Assembly (NCBI RefSeq): GCF_017355935.1
Contig: NZ_JAFIQT010000001.1
Span: 2,505,014 to 2,569,013, forward strand
Reading direction: 5' to 3'
DNA from: Telluribacter humicola
GTDB lineage: Bacteria; Bacteroidota; Bacteroidia; Cytophagales; Spirosomataceae
Length of the DNA: 64,000 nt
Shown piece after piece: positions 8,939-17,557 of this stretch (the stretch's first letter is position 1; every line of letters begins with the position of its first letter). The position numbers were made by a program, and so were the translations under genes. The notes below the pieces were generated by a model, which was not told the origin of the DNA, ran no database searches, and saw only the letters and a list, made by a program, of their open reading frames with translations.

Positions 8939-11152
8939 CTAAAAGTGGCCTCTGACCGCCAGGATGAAGTTACGGCTGGGGGCGCTGACACCGCTGGCGA
9001 AGTAGCGATAGTTGCGGTCAAGGATATTCTCACAGGCTAGTTGCATCGTCAGGAACTGACTGACCTTGTATGAGGTGCGAAGGTTGAGTGTCCACCAGGC
9101 GGGCGTTCCCTGCGGGGTGGCAAAGGCTTCATTATCTTCCGCTCCCAGCCGATAATCCTTGATCCGCTTCCAGCCATTGTACAGGGCAAAAAGCTCCGCC
9201 CGTAGTGCCGACCGCTCGTACTGGAGGCTGGTCCTGCCAAAGCGGGGTGGGATATGATCCAGGGGCGTGGTGGCACCGTTTTCCTCCAAGACTCGTCCGT
9301 AGGTGTAGTTGTAGGTATTTCGCAGATTTAGGTCCTGACCTATTTTAACTAGGACGCCCAGATTATAGCCCTGTACATACGCCTGCTGCTTGTTCTGATT
9401 GGCCGTTACGCGGCTAAGTACACCATCGTATTCGATTAGGGATTGGCCACTGAATCTAAATGCATCCGTTACGATAGCATCACGGAGCCAGGTTTGGTAG
9501 GCGGTGGCTTCCAGCCAGATGCTACTACCTATGCGCTGGTTCCCCGACACTTCCAGATTATAGGTGTACTCAGGACGAAGACCGGGATTAGGTACTACCA
9601 CCAGACCCGGTTGCGAATCAAATACTTTTCCGAGGTCATCTACATTAGGACTGCGGAATCCGGTAGAGCCGAGCAGGCTTAGCTTGGTACCTGCGGAAGG
9701 GAGCCATACCGCCCCCAGGTTTCCTGTTAGGTTACCCGATTGCTGATGAGCCTCGTCGTAGGGAAAAGGAAAGAATTCCTTGCTTCTGAACTGCGCGTCC
9801 AGCTTAACGAGCGAATACCGCAGTCCCGCATTAAGGTAAAACTGCTCCGATACCGCCCACTGATCTGTCAGGTAGGCTGCCATCCAGTCCATGGTGCTGC
9901 CACCGTCGGGGTAGCGGGTATCTGTGGGTACTATGGCGTTGGTGACGATATTACGGCTGGTGGCTGTCGATAAGACCTGATTAGAGACCAGTTCCAGTCC
10001 GTAGCGCCAGGTATGTGATCTCACTGTCTTCTGAGCATCCGCGTTGAGGCTGTACACATCTACATTCTCAACCTGCGACTTCAGGTTGTTGCTATTCAAC
10101 CGACGACTGTTCCGGCTCTCCTGTATACCCTGAAAGGCCCCCATTACCATCAGGTTATCATAGAAAGTCTTGCTTTTGAGGTTAAGTTGGTAGCTGGCCA
10201 GGAAGCGTTTTTCGGGGCCGTAGTACCATTCGGCAAAGGCAGGAGAGCCATTGCTGTTGCTGACTTGAGTCAGGCGGTCGTAGCGGGACACGTTCCCCGT
10301 GGTGGAGAACTGCACATTCACCACATGCTCGACCCGATCCGATGGCTTGAACAGGAACTTCTGCAGTATATCGTGCTGCCGGTACGCCGTACCTACCTGC
10401 ACGTTGGGATTTGCGTTGGTTCTTACTACATCCGCATTATTCTCCCGCTCCACGTAAAAGGACCGTTTTCCAAAGTCAGGATAGCGGTCCAGCCGGTTTT
10501 TTCCCTGCTTGATATCACCAAACTCGGATAGGGTGACGCTGGTGAAGGAGCCAAACTTTTTCCCGCCTATACTCACGGTACCATGCTGGGTAGTCTCTTT
10601 GTTCGCGCTCGAAAAACGGGTCAAAAGAGAAGTCTTGAGTAGTAGTCTGTCGTCGGTGGATAGGGTAGGTTTACGGGTTTGGAAACTGATTACGCCACCG
10701 AGGGCATCACTGCCATACAGGACCGAACTGGGGCCAAATAGTACCTCCACCTTATCGAGCGCGTTATTGTCAATACGGAGGATGTTCTGAAGGTGTCCTC
10801 CCCGGTAGATGGCGTTGTTCATGCGCACCCCATCCACCACGATGAGTACCCGATTGGCCTCAAAGCCACGAAGTACCGGACTGCCCCCACCGCCCTGGCT
10901 CTTCTGGACGAATACGTCCCCGCTCTGCATCAGTACATCGGCCGAGGTCTGGCTATTGCGGAAGGCTAGTTCGGGTGCTTGGATCTGGGTAATCTGAAAA
11001 GGGAGAGTTCGCTTTTGGGAAGCAAATTTGCCGGCCGTTACCACCAGCTCATTAAGTTGGAGGGTGTCCTTTTCGAGCGTCTGCGCACTTGCCAAGAAGG
11101 GTACTATAAGCAGGCCGGACAGAAGTAAATATTTATACATGTTTGTATTCAT
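8939..11152 (-). CDS. TonB-dependent outer-membrane receptor
   Basis: The 737-residue product has a signal peptide ending near ASAQ (24), a TonB-box-like LNELVVTA at 33-40, a plug domain to about residue 165 with VLRGFEANRVLIVVDGVRMN, and a 22-strand barrel ending in the aromatic residue Phe737. There is no carboxypeptidase-like N-terminal domain. The plug pattern (GGGGSPVLRGFEANR, GGHLQNI) resembles haem/haemoglobin- and siderophore-type receptors, but the ligand cannot be read. ATG at residue 5 is an equally good start. A TAGCTTTG -7 match lies at 11273-11280 and a 15-base palindrome at 11245-11259, both upstream. No partner genes adjoin it. Confidence 0.88.
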   Translation of the reverse strand: MNTNMYKYLLLSGLLIVPFLASAQTLEKDTLQLNELVVTAGKFASQKRTLPFQITQIQAPELAFRNSQTSADVLMQSGDVFVQKSQGGGGSPVLRGFEANRVLIVVDGVRMNNAIYRGGHLQNILRIDNNALDKVEVLFGPSSVLYGSDALGGVISFQTRKPTLSTDDRLLLKTSLLTRFSSANKETTQHGTVSIGGKKFGSFTSVTLSEFGDIKQGKNRLDRYPDFGKRSFYVERENNADVVRTNANPNVQVGTAYRQHDILQKFLFKPSDRVEHVVNVQFSTTGNVSRYDRLTQVSNSNGSPAFAEWYYGPEKRFLASYQLNLKSKTFYDNLMVMGAFQGIQESRNSRRLNSNNLKSQVENVDVYSLNADAQKTVRSHTWRYGLELVSNQVLSTATSRNIVTNAIVPTDTRYPDGGSTMDWMAAYLTDQWAVSEQFYLNAGLRYSLVKLDAQFRSKEFFPFPYDEAHQQSGNLTGNLGAVWLPSAGTKLSLLGSTGFRSPNVDDLGKVFDSQPGLVVVPNPGLRPEYTYNLEVSGNQRIGSSIWLEATAYQTWLRDAIVTDAFRFSGQSLIEYDGVLSRVTANQNKQQAYVQGYNLGVLVKIGQDLNLRNTYNYTYGRVLEENGATTPLDHIPPRFGRTSLQYERSALRAELFALYNGWKRIKDYRLGAEDNEAFATPQGTPAWWTLNLRTSYKVSQFLTMQLACENILDRNYRYFASGVSAPSRNFILAVRGHF

Positions 11153-11244
11153 TCAACACATCAGTCCTGTACCAGATCAGGCAGAGCATGGTAGGTAGGC
11201 TGATATCCAAAGGAGGATTCTTTAAAAAAACAATTTGACTGACG

Positions 11245-11259
11245 CTTCCAGTCTGGAAG
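11245..11259. promoter_or_regulatory. Palindrome upstream of the TonB receptor, candidate operator
   Basis: Perfect 7-base arms around a single T: CTTCCAG-T-CTGGAAG. It lies about 93 bases upstream of the receptor ATG and 14 bases from a candidate -7 box (minus strand TAGCTTTG, 11280-11273). It does not look like a Fur box. Function is inference. Confidence 0.35.
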
Positions 11260-11297
11260 TGACTTCAGTATACAAAGCTAAGGAATAGAAGCCGGTA

Positions 11298-11807
11298 TTA
11301 CTGGAGGGCACCTCTTTTTCCTAATTCGATCACTTCCATTCCAGGTATTTTGCCATTATCGAGGGTAAACCTGAGCGCCGTACGAATCTTGTGAAATCCC
11401 TCCCTTCCGGCTGCTCCGGGATTGATGTATAGCATATTGCGGAGCTTGGGGTCACGCATGACGCGCAGGATATGGGAGTGGCCGCAGACAAATATATTGG
11501 GGGGATCGGCCTGCAGCGCGGGTTTTACCTGTGGGTTGTATTTAGGAGGAGCTCCGCCTATATGCGTCATCCATACCCGGAATCCTTCCAGGTCATAGTA
11601 GAGGTTTTCGGCTGCAAGTGCCCGTACCTCCCGCCCGTCAATATTACCCGATACAACCCTGAGAGTCTTAAAGGCCTGCAGATCAATGATGATTTTGGCG
11701 TCCCCTACATCCCCGGCATGCCATATTTCGTCACAGTCGGCAAAGTGCTCGTACAGTCGCTCGTCGAGGTAGCCGTGAGTATCAGATAAGAGTCCTATTT
11801 TTAGCAT
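11298..11807 (-). CDS. YfcE/MJ0936-type metallophosphoesterase
   Basis: The 169-residue product has all five blocks of small calcineurin-like phosphodiesterases: SDTHG (Asp9, His11), GDVGD (Asp33), GNIDG (Asn55), TH (His82) and CGHSH (His110, His112), plus INPGAAG. These residues hold two divalent metals and cleave phosphodiesters. It has no signal peptide and should be cytoplasmic. Length is normal for the family. It is transcribed towards the TonB receptor gene but separated by about 145 bases with regulatory-looking elements. Confidence 0.9.
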   Translation of the reverse strand: MLKIGLLSDTHGYLDERLYEHFADCDEIWHAGDVGDAKIIIDLQAFKTLRVVSGNIDGREVRALAAENLYYDLEGFRVWMTHIGGAPPKYNPQVKPALQADPPNIFVCGHSHILRVMRDPKLRNMLYINPGAAGREGFHKIRTALRFTLDNGKIPGMEVIELGKRGALQ

Positions 11808-11847
11808 GCGTGGTATTAAATGAAAATTATATATTTCGTAGAAACTG

Positions 11848-11878
11848 TTGGATGTTCAGAACAATAGTCGCAACTTTG
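11848..11878 (+). promoter_or_regulatory. Candidate promoter for fabH
   Basis: TTG at 11848-11850, a 20-base spacer, and CAACTTTG at 11871-11878 (7 of 8 to TAnnTTTG at the scored positions except the first T). It is placed 73 bases before the preferred ATG at 11952. Confidence 0.4.
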
Positions 11879-11951
11879 GTCGTTACATAGTATCCTGTTT
11901 ACCTACAAAGTAATCAGATTGCATCTCTTTATCAAAACCAGACTAAAACGA

Positions 11952-13007
11952 ATGATACGTTCTAAAATAGCCGGTATCGGCCGCTATGTACCTGAGCAGG
12001 TAGTAACTAACCACGATCTCACGAAGCTCATGGATACCTCTGACGAATGGATTCAGGAGCGGACGGGAATCAAAGAGCGTCGCTACGCCAAAAAACACGA
12101 AGAGACTACGACCACGATGGGTACCCGTGCGGCCGAGATAGCCATCGAGCGGGCCGGTATCCAGAAAGAAGACGTAGACTTTATCATCTTCGCCACCCTT
12201 AGTCCCGACTACTACTTTCCGGGTTGTGGCGTGCTGCTGCAGCGGGAACTGGGCATTACCAAAACTGAAATAGGCGCTCTCGATATCCGTAACCAGTGCT
12301 CGGGCTTTATCTATGGTCTCTCTATCGCTGACCAGTTCATCAAGACCGGCATATACAAAAATATCCTGCTGGTGGGCTCTGAGATGCACTCTATGGGACT
12401 GGAGTTTAGTACTAAGGGGCGTAACGTGACGGTAATCTTTGGTGACGGAGCCGGAGCCGTGGTGCTGCAACCGACAGAAAAGGAAGATCAGGGTATCCTG
12501 ACTACGCACCTACACTCGGACGGTACCCATGCCGAGCAACTGGCCATGATCAGTCCGGGTAGCCACGGTGGTTATCACCTGGGTAAGGAGAACTTCGGAT
12601 TTCCGGATGTGGAGTACGGTGAGCTGTTTATCTACCCCAACCTGATAGACAATAATAGCTACTACCCTAATATGGACGGTCAGTTGGTATTCAAGAATGC
12701 TGTGCAGAAGTTTCCGGAAGTGATAAATGAGGCTCTTCAGAAGACAGGCCTCCAGGCTTCGGACATAGATATGCTGGTACCTCACCAGGCCAACCTCCGC
12801 ATCAGCCAGTTTATCCAGGGTAAACTGGGGCTGCGCGACGATCAGGTTTGGAATAATATCCAGAAGTACGGCAACACCACCGCTGCTTCTATACCAATTG
12901 CTCTCTGTGAGGCATGGGAAGCCGGAAAGATCAAAGAAGGAGACCTAGTATGTCTGGCTGCCTTCGGCAGCGGCTTTACCTGGGGATCGGCGCTGATACG
13001 GTGGTAA
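11952..13007 (+). CDS. fabH: 3-oxoacyl-ACP synthase III (beta-ketoacyl-ACP synthase III)
   Basis: The product starts fatty acid synthesis by condensing acetyl- or branched acyl-CoA with malonyl-ACP. From the ATG at 11952 it is 351 residues. The FabH triad is clear: Cys116 in RNQCSGF, His278 in VPHQANLRI, and Asn308 in KYGNTTA. The opening DTSDEWIQERTGI and the closing FTWGSALIRW are near-identical to FabH. A TTG at 11919 would add 11 residues (MHLFIKTRLKR) that do not match the family, so I prefer the ATG. It is longer than E. coli FabH because of an insertion around residues 200-250, and it is not in a fab operon. It may therefore be a second, specialised KAS III. Confidence 0.88.
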   Translation: MIRSKIAGIGRYVPEQVVTNHDLTKLMDTSDEWIQERTGIKERRYAKKHEETTTTMGTRAAEIAIERAGIQKEDVDFIIFATLSPDYYFPGCGVLLQRELGITKTEIGALDIRNQCSGFIYGLSIADQFIKTGIYKNILLVGSEMHSMGLEFSTKGRNVTVIFGDGAGAVVLQPTEKEDQGILTTHLHSDGTHAEQLAMISPGSHGGYHLGKENFGFPDVEYGELFIYPNLIDNNSYYPNMDGQLVFKNAVQKFPEVINEALQKTGLQASDIDMLVPHQANLRISQFIQGKLGLRDDQVWNNIQKYGNTTAASIPIALCEAWEAGKIKEGDLVCLAAFGSGFTWGSALIRW

Positions 13008-13080
13008 TCCCATTATTGATTGAGTGATTTTGAATGAGCGGCCAGAGGAGCTTCTTCCGCCGCCGCGGTGATTTAATATG

Positions 13081-13128
13081 TTAGTGATTGAGTGGATTTA
13101 AAAGATAGTTCATTCACTCAATCACTAA
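13081..13128. terminator. Inverted repeat between convergent genes, terminator-like
   Basis: Perfect 14-base arms (TTAGTGATTGAGTG and its complement) around a 20-base loop, between fabH and the glucanase gene. There is no long T run, so termination is inferred from position. Related GTGAATGAGCGAATGAAT-type arms occur at 20394-20439. Confidence 0.5.
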
Positions 13129-13140
13129 TTCATTATTCAC

Positions 13141-14730
13141 TCAATACAACCTGAACGGTAGCTCTTTTGTGCCTTCGGTGGTTAGTAGCCGGATGGTATA
13201 TTCGCCTGGGTCGGTTAGGAAAGTTAGCTGCTGTGGGCCTTTGGTTTGCGCCTGATTAGTAAGGAGTTTGGTAGTTTTACCTGCCTTGTCCTGCAACTCG
13301 ATACTGACCGTTTGTGGGGTTGCTATATAGTAGTCGAGTACGTATTTCCCCAAATCCGGATGTTTCAGTAAAGGTACCCTTTGGGTCTGTTTATCAACGA
13401 TATACATATAGTAGCCCGTCGGGTAGTCAGGATTTCGGATTCCCATTTTGGGTAATGCCTGCTGCATCTCTTTAATCTTTTCTCCCAGCTTCCACAGTAA
13501 TCCGGAGCGGTAATTTTCGATCATAATGACGATAGGTCCCTGATCAATAGCCAGATACTGGTTGGAGTACCAGCCCTTGTGCTTGTTGTAGGCATCGAAG
13601 AATCCGTAGTCACCAAACAGCCGGTTACCTTCACGCCGATACAGGTGCATCAGTACCTGCATGGAGAAAGCCGGGGTGTATGGGAATGATGAGAGGGCCG
13701 CCGTGGGCGTAATGGTACCGTTGTCTTCTTTTGGGTTGTGAGCCCCGTAGAATTGGTGGTTGTCGCTGGCGGTGAGTCCCCAGTTTTCTTCGGAGTAGCC
13801 ATACTCCTTAGGGGCTTCGTAGATACAGTACGCGCGGTTGATCAGCGTGTGCTTGACGTTCAGGTCCCAGTAGTTGACATCTTCATCCTGCATCCACCTG
13901 GGGTCGAGGCTCAGGTACGAGTAGTGGGCAAAGAACAGCGGCCCGCCGTAGTCGAAGCCGATGGGGAGTCGGTAGCCTACGAACTCCTTGCCGTTGATGT
14001 AGTGCCAGGGTTCCGCTTTCTTCCAGGTATTGACGTACACCTCAGGTGTAATGGGATGGGTAGGCGAAGCCAGCGCCAGTACGTAGGTAATAAAGCACTC
14101 ATTGTAGCCGCCGATGGCGTGGTTCATCTGCCAGCCGTAGTTGGGCGACCAGTGCCACAGCAGCTTGCCATCGTGCACATACCAGTTCCACTCGACGCTC
14201 CGCCACAGGCGATCAATACGCTGCCGTAGTTCAACTTCCTGGGCCGATTTGCCATCGAAGTACTCGCGGGCTACCAGCAGTCCGTTGATCAGGTAGGCCG
14301 TTTCGACCAGGTCGCCGCCGTCGTCGTACCGGCTGAAGGGGACTACCTTTCCGGTGCGGCCGTCGAGCCAGTGCGACCAGGCTCCGTGGAAGCGATCCGC
14401 TTTCTCCAGAAAACGGGTTATCTTCAGCATTCTTTCAACAGCCTGCTGCCGGGTGATCCACTGCCGGTAGGTACCTACCACCAGCGCCATGATCCCGAAG
14501 CCCGTCCCGCCACTGGTGACGATATTGGGCGTGGCTGTACGCTCAGGTATCAGGCCTGACACGGGATGAGCAAAGTCCCAGAAGTACCGGAAGGTCTTTT
14601 CCTGTACTACATTGAGGTATTCGCCCTGCTCGGTGGGGGGGTAAAAGGGAGCTATATCTTTCTGGGCCTGCAAGGTAGTACTTGCCAGCAGCAGGCAGCA
14701 AATAGAAAGTATATACATGGAGTAACGCAT
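13141..14730 (-). CDS. Secreted glucoamylase-family protein (GH144-like endo-beta-1,2-glucanase)
   Basis: The 529-residue product has a Sec signal (LLLASTTLQAQ, cleavage near 23), an (alpha/alpha)6 toroid typical of the COG5368/PF10091 family, and a short C-terminal beta-domain (about 440-529). Family blocks include QEKTFRYFWDFAHP, FSRYDDGGDLVETA at 132-145 (acidic residues near the active site) and GFFDAYNKHKGWYSNQYLAIDQGPIV. Characterised Bacteroidota members (GH144) cleave beta-1,2-glucan, so that is the most likely activity. The enzyme should be periplasmic. Neither a TonB/SusD pair nor other glucan genes adjoin it. Confidence 0.8.
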   Translation of the reverse strand: MRYSMYILSICCLLLASTTLQAQKDIAPFYPPTEQGEYLNVVQEKTFRYFWDFAHPVSGLIPERTATPNIVTSGGTGFGIMALVVGTYRQWITRQQAVERMLKITRFLEKADRFHGAWSHWLDGRTGKVVPFSRYDDGGDLVETAYLINGLLVAREYFDGKSAQEVELRQRIDRLWRSVEWNWYVHDGKLLWHWSPNYGWQMNHAIGGYNECFITYVLALASPTHPITPEVYVNTWKKAEPWHYINGKEFVGYRLPIGFDYGGPLFFAHYSYLSLDPRWMQDEDVNYWDLNVKHTLINRAYCIYEAPKEYGYSEENWGLTASDNHQFYGAHNPKEDNGTITPTAALSSFPYTPAFSMQVLMHLYRREGNRLFGDYGFFDAYNKHKGWYSNQYLAIDQGPIVIMIENYRSGLLWKLGEKIKEMQQALPKMGIRNPDYPTGYYMYIVDKQTQRVPLLKHPDLGKYVLDYYIATPQTVSIELQDKAGKTTKLLTNQAQTKGPQQLTFLTDPGEYTIRLLTTEGTKELPFRLY

Positions 14731-15129
14731 AGGGACCAGATAGCTTTTAAGGTTGTTTAGGGTTTAATTAACAAAATCATAATGCAGCAGATCCTACTGC
14801 TGACTACTATTTGGGCTTTTATTAAAGAGACGAATACCAGCAAAATACTAACCATTTTGTAGTCTGATAGTTGGTAAGGATAGTGGTAAAGGGCAGGATA
14901 GCTGTCATAAGAACATAGGGAGCAGGATAGGCTGGCCCCTGAAGATATTCCCTAATAAATCATTTATCATTTACGGATACATAAGAGTTTGTCCATCTGT
15001 TCGTTTCATTATCTGTGCTGATAATCAATGCGAACCTCCGGGAAGGTGGGCAGTTAGTTGTATCATAGTATGATCAGCGGGAAAAGGTAGAGGGAGAATA
15101 ACCTATTAAGTACTAATTGTAATTAGCTC
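14731..15129. other. Divergent intergenic region
   Basis: About 400 bases between the divergent glucanase and DUF6134-like genes. A small CAGCAG/CTGCTG hairpin lies at 14785-14802, in the leader of the minus-strand gene. No convincing coding frame or consensus promoter was found. Confidence 0.5.
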
Positions 15130-15744
15130 ATGAAAATATTGATTCTGTTGTTGTCAGTACTATTTGTAGTAAGTCAGGCCCCTGTTGTGGGGCAGCCGCT
15201 GGTATATGATATACTGCTGGCGGGGCGTGACGTAGGCGAACTGAAGATTGCTCCGGCCGAGGGCAACAGTACCAGTGAGAGCCTGCGCGTGGAGGGCGCC
15301 ATTAATACCTTCTTATACGATGTGGTTTACGTGGGAGAGAATCTGTTTGAAAAAGGTATTCTTAAAACTTCCTTATCAAGCCAGGAGGTGAATGGACGGA
15401 TGAAGGAAAAGACCAAAACCATACAGTCACAAGGCAGCTATCAGGTAGTATTTGCCGATGCCAAGTCCACTCAGAACAGATCGCCGCAGCTTCCTCATCC
15501 CATCAATCATACCGTTACCAGCCTTTATTACCGCGAGCCGGTCAATTTCCGGCATGTCTATTCCGAGCGTTTTGGCAAGATGTGCCCTGTTCGTAAAGTA
15601 GCGGCCGGACTATACGAAGTCACCATGCCCGACGGCAAAAAAGCCACCTACCACTACCGGCAGGGCCAGTGCCACAAGGTAGAGTCCGAGATAATCGGGA
15701 TTGGGCTGCAGTTTAAGCTGAGGGAAGGAACGGCTAGCAGGTAA
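15130..15744 (+). CDS. Secreted DUF6134-like protein
   Basis: The 204-residue product has a signal peptide (1-22, ending APVVGQ) followed by a mature beta-rich domain that begins PLVYDILLAGRDVGELKI. This is the opening seen in the DUF6134 family of Bacteroidota periplasmic proteins. Later blocks are HTVTSLYYREP and KATYHYRQGQCHKVE. The fold is expected to be a lipocalin-like or beta-barrel scaffold. No catalytic residues are recognised and function is unknown. It is a single gene between two minus-strand transcripts. Confidence 0.65.
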   Translation: MKILILLLSVLFVVSQAPVVGQPLVYDILLAGRDVGELKIAPAEGNSTSESLRVEGAINTFLYDVVYVGENLFEKGILKTSLSSQEVNGRMKEKTKTIQSQGSYQVVFADAKSTQNRSPQLPHPINHTVTSLYYREPVNFRHVYSERFGKMCPVRKVAAGLYEVTMPDGKKATYHYRQGQCHKVESEIIGIGLQFKLREGTASR

Positions 15745-15785
15745 GGGGCTATCTCTTCAAGGTCATAAAGCAGCTTCCGTAATCT

Positions 15786-16535
15786 TCATTCTCGTCCCGT
15801 AATACAGGTGGTACGCTGGAGCTTAGTCAGGTATTTAATGTTTTTTTTATTCTTGGAAATCCGTTTGGATATATCCTCAAAAATAAACTGTTCAACCGGA
15901 TTAGGGTCTATTTTGAGAGCTTGTTGTAGATGGTTTATATCCCGCTCCTGATCGCTGACTATTCGTCGACAGTTAGGTATTAAAGATTGTAAGGATTTGC
16001 AGACCTGGCCTTTCTCCCTGCTCTCCTGAAGCAGGGTAAAAGAAGTACAAATTAATTCGATATTTAAGCCACCTCCCTCTTTCATTTCGCTCAGATAGTA
16101 TACTAATTTTCGGTCTCTTTCTCGCGTTGATGAATACAATGCGGGCGATAAACAAATATGCTTTATCAGTACCTGAGACGCTACCTGCCTGTATAGCTTT
16201 ATATTGATTTCACCATTGATTTTTTTCAGGTTCGAGTTATACTCTTTATCCAGTAGGACTTTATCCTGGCTATAAGTGCCCTGTATTTCTTCTACACCAT
16301 TAGATGGTAATCCTACGCTTTTCAGAAATCTGATCTGGTCTTGCATCAGGGAATCTGATCTTACTTCATTATCCTTATCATATTCAAATTGTAAACTCAG
16401 AAACAAACCTTCTAAGTCTATTTCTTCATTGGATAGGGTATCGGTAACTACAATCAGATTGGAGCAGGTACCATGTAGATGGGTGAGGCAAATCACGATG
16501 GTACATCCGATAAGCAAGGCTAATGACTTTTTCAT
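15786..16535 (-). CDS. Secreted protein of unknown function
   Basis: The 249-residue frame begins with a hydrophobic signal (MKKSLALLIGCTIVICLTHL) and continues as a Lys/Glu/Ser-rich helical protein. No family is recognised. Codons are richer in A and T than in neighbouring genes, with many ATT, TTT and TTA codons, which hints at a different origin or weak codon selection. It is on the same strand as the next unknown gene, 132 bases away, and converges on the DUF6134-like gene. The start is supported by the signal peptide only. Confidence 0.6.
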   Translation of the reverse strand: MKKSLALLIGCTIVICLTHLHGTCSNLIVVTDTLSNEEIDLEGLFLSLQFEYDKDNEVRSDSLMQDQIRFLKSVGLPSNGVEEIQGTYSQDKVLLDKEYNSNLKKINGEINIKLYRQVASQVLIKHICLSPALYSSTRERDRKLVYYLSEMKEGGGLNIELICTSFTLLQESREKGQVCKSLQSLIPNCRRIVSDQERDINHLQQALKIDPNPVEQFIFEDISKRISKNKKNIKYLTKLQRTTCITGRE

Positions 16536-16667
16536 AGGTGCAGGTATTGGGTGAGTAAATGGGTGGTCGTTACCTATAAATGCGCAGGGAAAGTGTTACA
16601 GGTAATGGTTTTGAAGAAAATACGGGGTGACAATAACCAGTCCTTTTTACCTGCCGCAAGGCCTCCT

Positions 16668-17312
16668 TCAATACCTTACTTCATCCGGCTTCCACACCAC
16701 TTTGGCTTTGTCCAGTTGTGCCCAATCTTGGGTGAAGTCTGTATGAGAGTTATAGGTATAGGTAGAAGTAATTGTTTCGCTACGGGTGGTCCGGGGCAGG
16801 AGTGGCTCTGTGAACGTGAGTGCTATGTAGATAACGCTGCCTCCGGTGGAATCCGAATGGTGCAGAAACCCGATAACAGACTTCACGTTCTGCTCTGATC
16901 TATTGGTAATACTTATTGAGTAGTAGACCTGTACAGTAGAGTCGCTGTACTGGGCCGTGATATCCCGCAGTTGTACATCCACTACTTTCGCAAGTTCTTC
17001 GGTACGCTTTTGCTCAGCCTCCGCTTCCAGCGCGGCCTGTTCCTCCTCCCGGGCCTGACGGGCTTTGTCCTGAATCTCCCACAACTGGTACTCTTCCCAA
17101 AACTGGCGGTAGGTTTTTCCTTCCAGTTTCTCCTCCGTAAATGACATGAGCAGCAGGTACTGCGTGATGGCCTTATAGGCAGTAGAGTCAGGTGTATCGG
17201 CAAGCAGGATGGCCTGCAAATCTGTTGCAAGCGTCTTCTCGCAGTACGTCCGGTCCAGCGGGTCAGTCACTGCAACGAGAAGGAAGAGTAGGTTTAGTAT
17301 TAGTGTGTGCAT
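16668..17312 (-). CDS. Secreted protein with charged coiled coil and beta-domain, unknown function
   Basis: The 214-residue frame begins with a short signal-like segment (MHTLILNLLFLLVAVTDP). A helical part at about 20-75 is followed by a strongly charged coiled coil rich in Glu, Ala and Arg (about 76-110), then a beta-rich C-terminal domain with Thr/Ser-rich strands (SISITNRSEQNVKSVIGFLH). No family is recognised. The layout (coiled coil then Ig-like domain) suggests a periplasmic binding or scaffold role, which is inference. Confidence 0.62.
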   Translation of the reverse strand: MHTLILNLLFLLVAVTDPLDRTYCEKTLATDLQAILLADTPDSTAYKAITQYLLLMSFTEEKLEGKTYRQFWEEYQLWEIQDKARQAREEEQAALEAEAEQKRTEELAKVVDVQLRDITAQYSDSTVQVYYSISITNRSEQNVKSVIGFLHHSDSTGGSVIYIALTFTEPLLPRTTRSETITSTYTYNSHTDFTQDWAQLDKAKVVWKPDEVRY

Positions 17313-17441
17313 ACAAAGTTAGGTGTAAGTATCAATGATTAGCCTGAGCTGGAGTAGCTACTTAGCTACAGGATTCGCTCCTCTCAATTTACTATTAAGT
17401 TATTTAATATAAAAGAAAACTAAATATTTTTTGGTGTTCTC

Positions 17442-17473
17442 TTGACCGTTAACTAAAATTTTAGTTAAATTTA
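17442..17473 (+). promoter_or_regulatory. Candidate promoter with 20-base palindromic operator
   Basis: TTG at 17442-17444, a 21-base spacer and TAAATTTA at 17466-17473 form a near-consensus Bacteroidota promoter. A perfect 20-base palindrome, TTAACTAAAATTTTAGTTAA, covers 17449-17468, filling the spacer and touching the -7 box. A bound dimer would block the promoter. It lies 85 bases before the TTG start of the barrel gene. Confidence 0.5.
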
Positions 17474-17557
17474 AGAAAAATTAACACACTGGATTGCAAC
17501 GATTAGTAAGTTAATGCCGACTTTTAGCCATTATACACCGCTCTAAACCATCCACTC

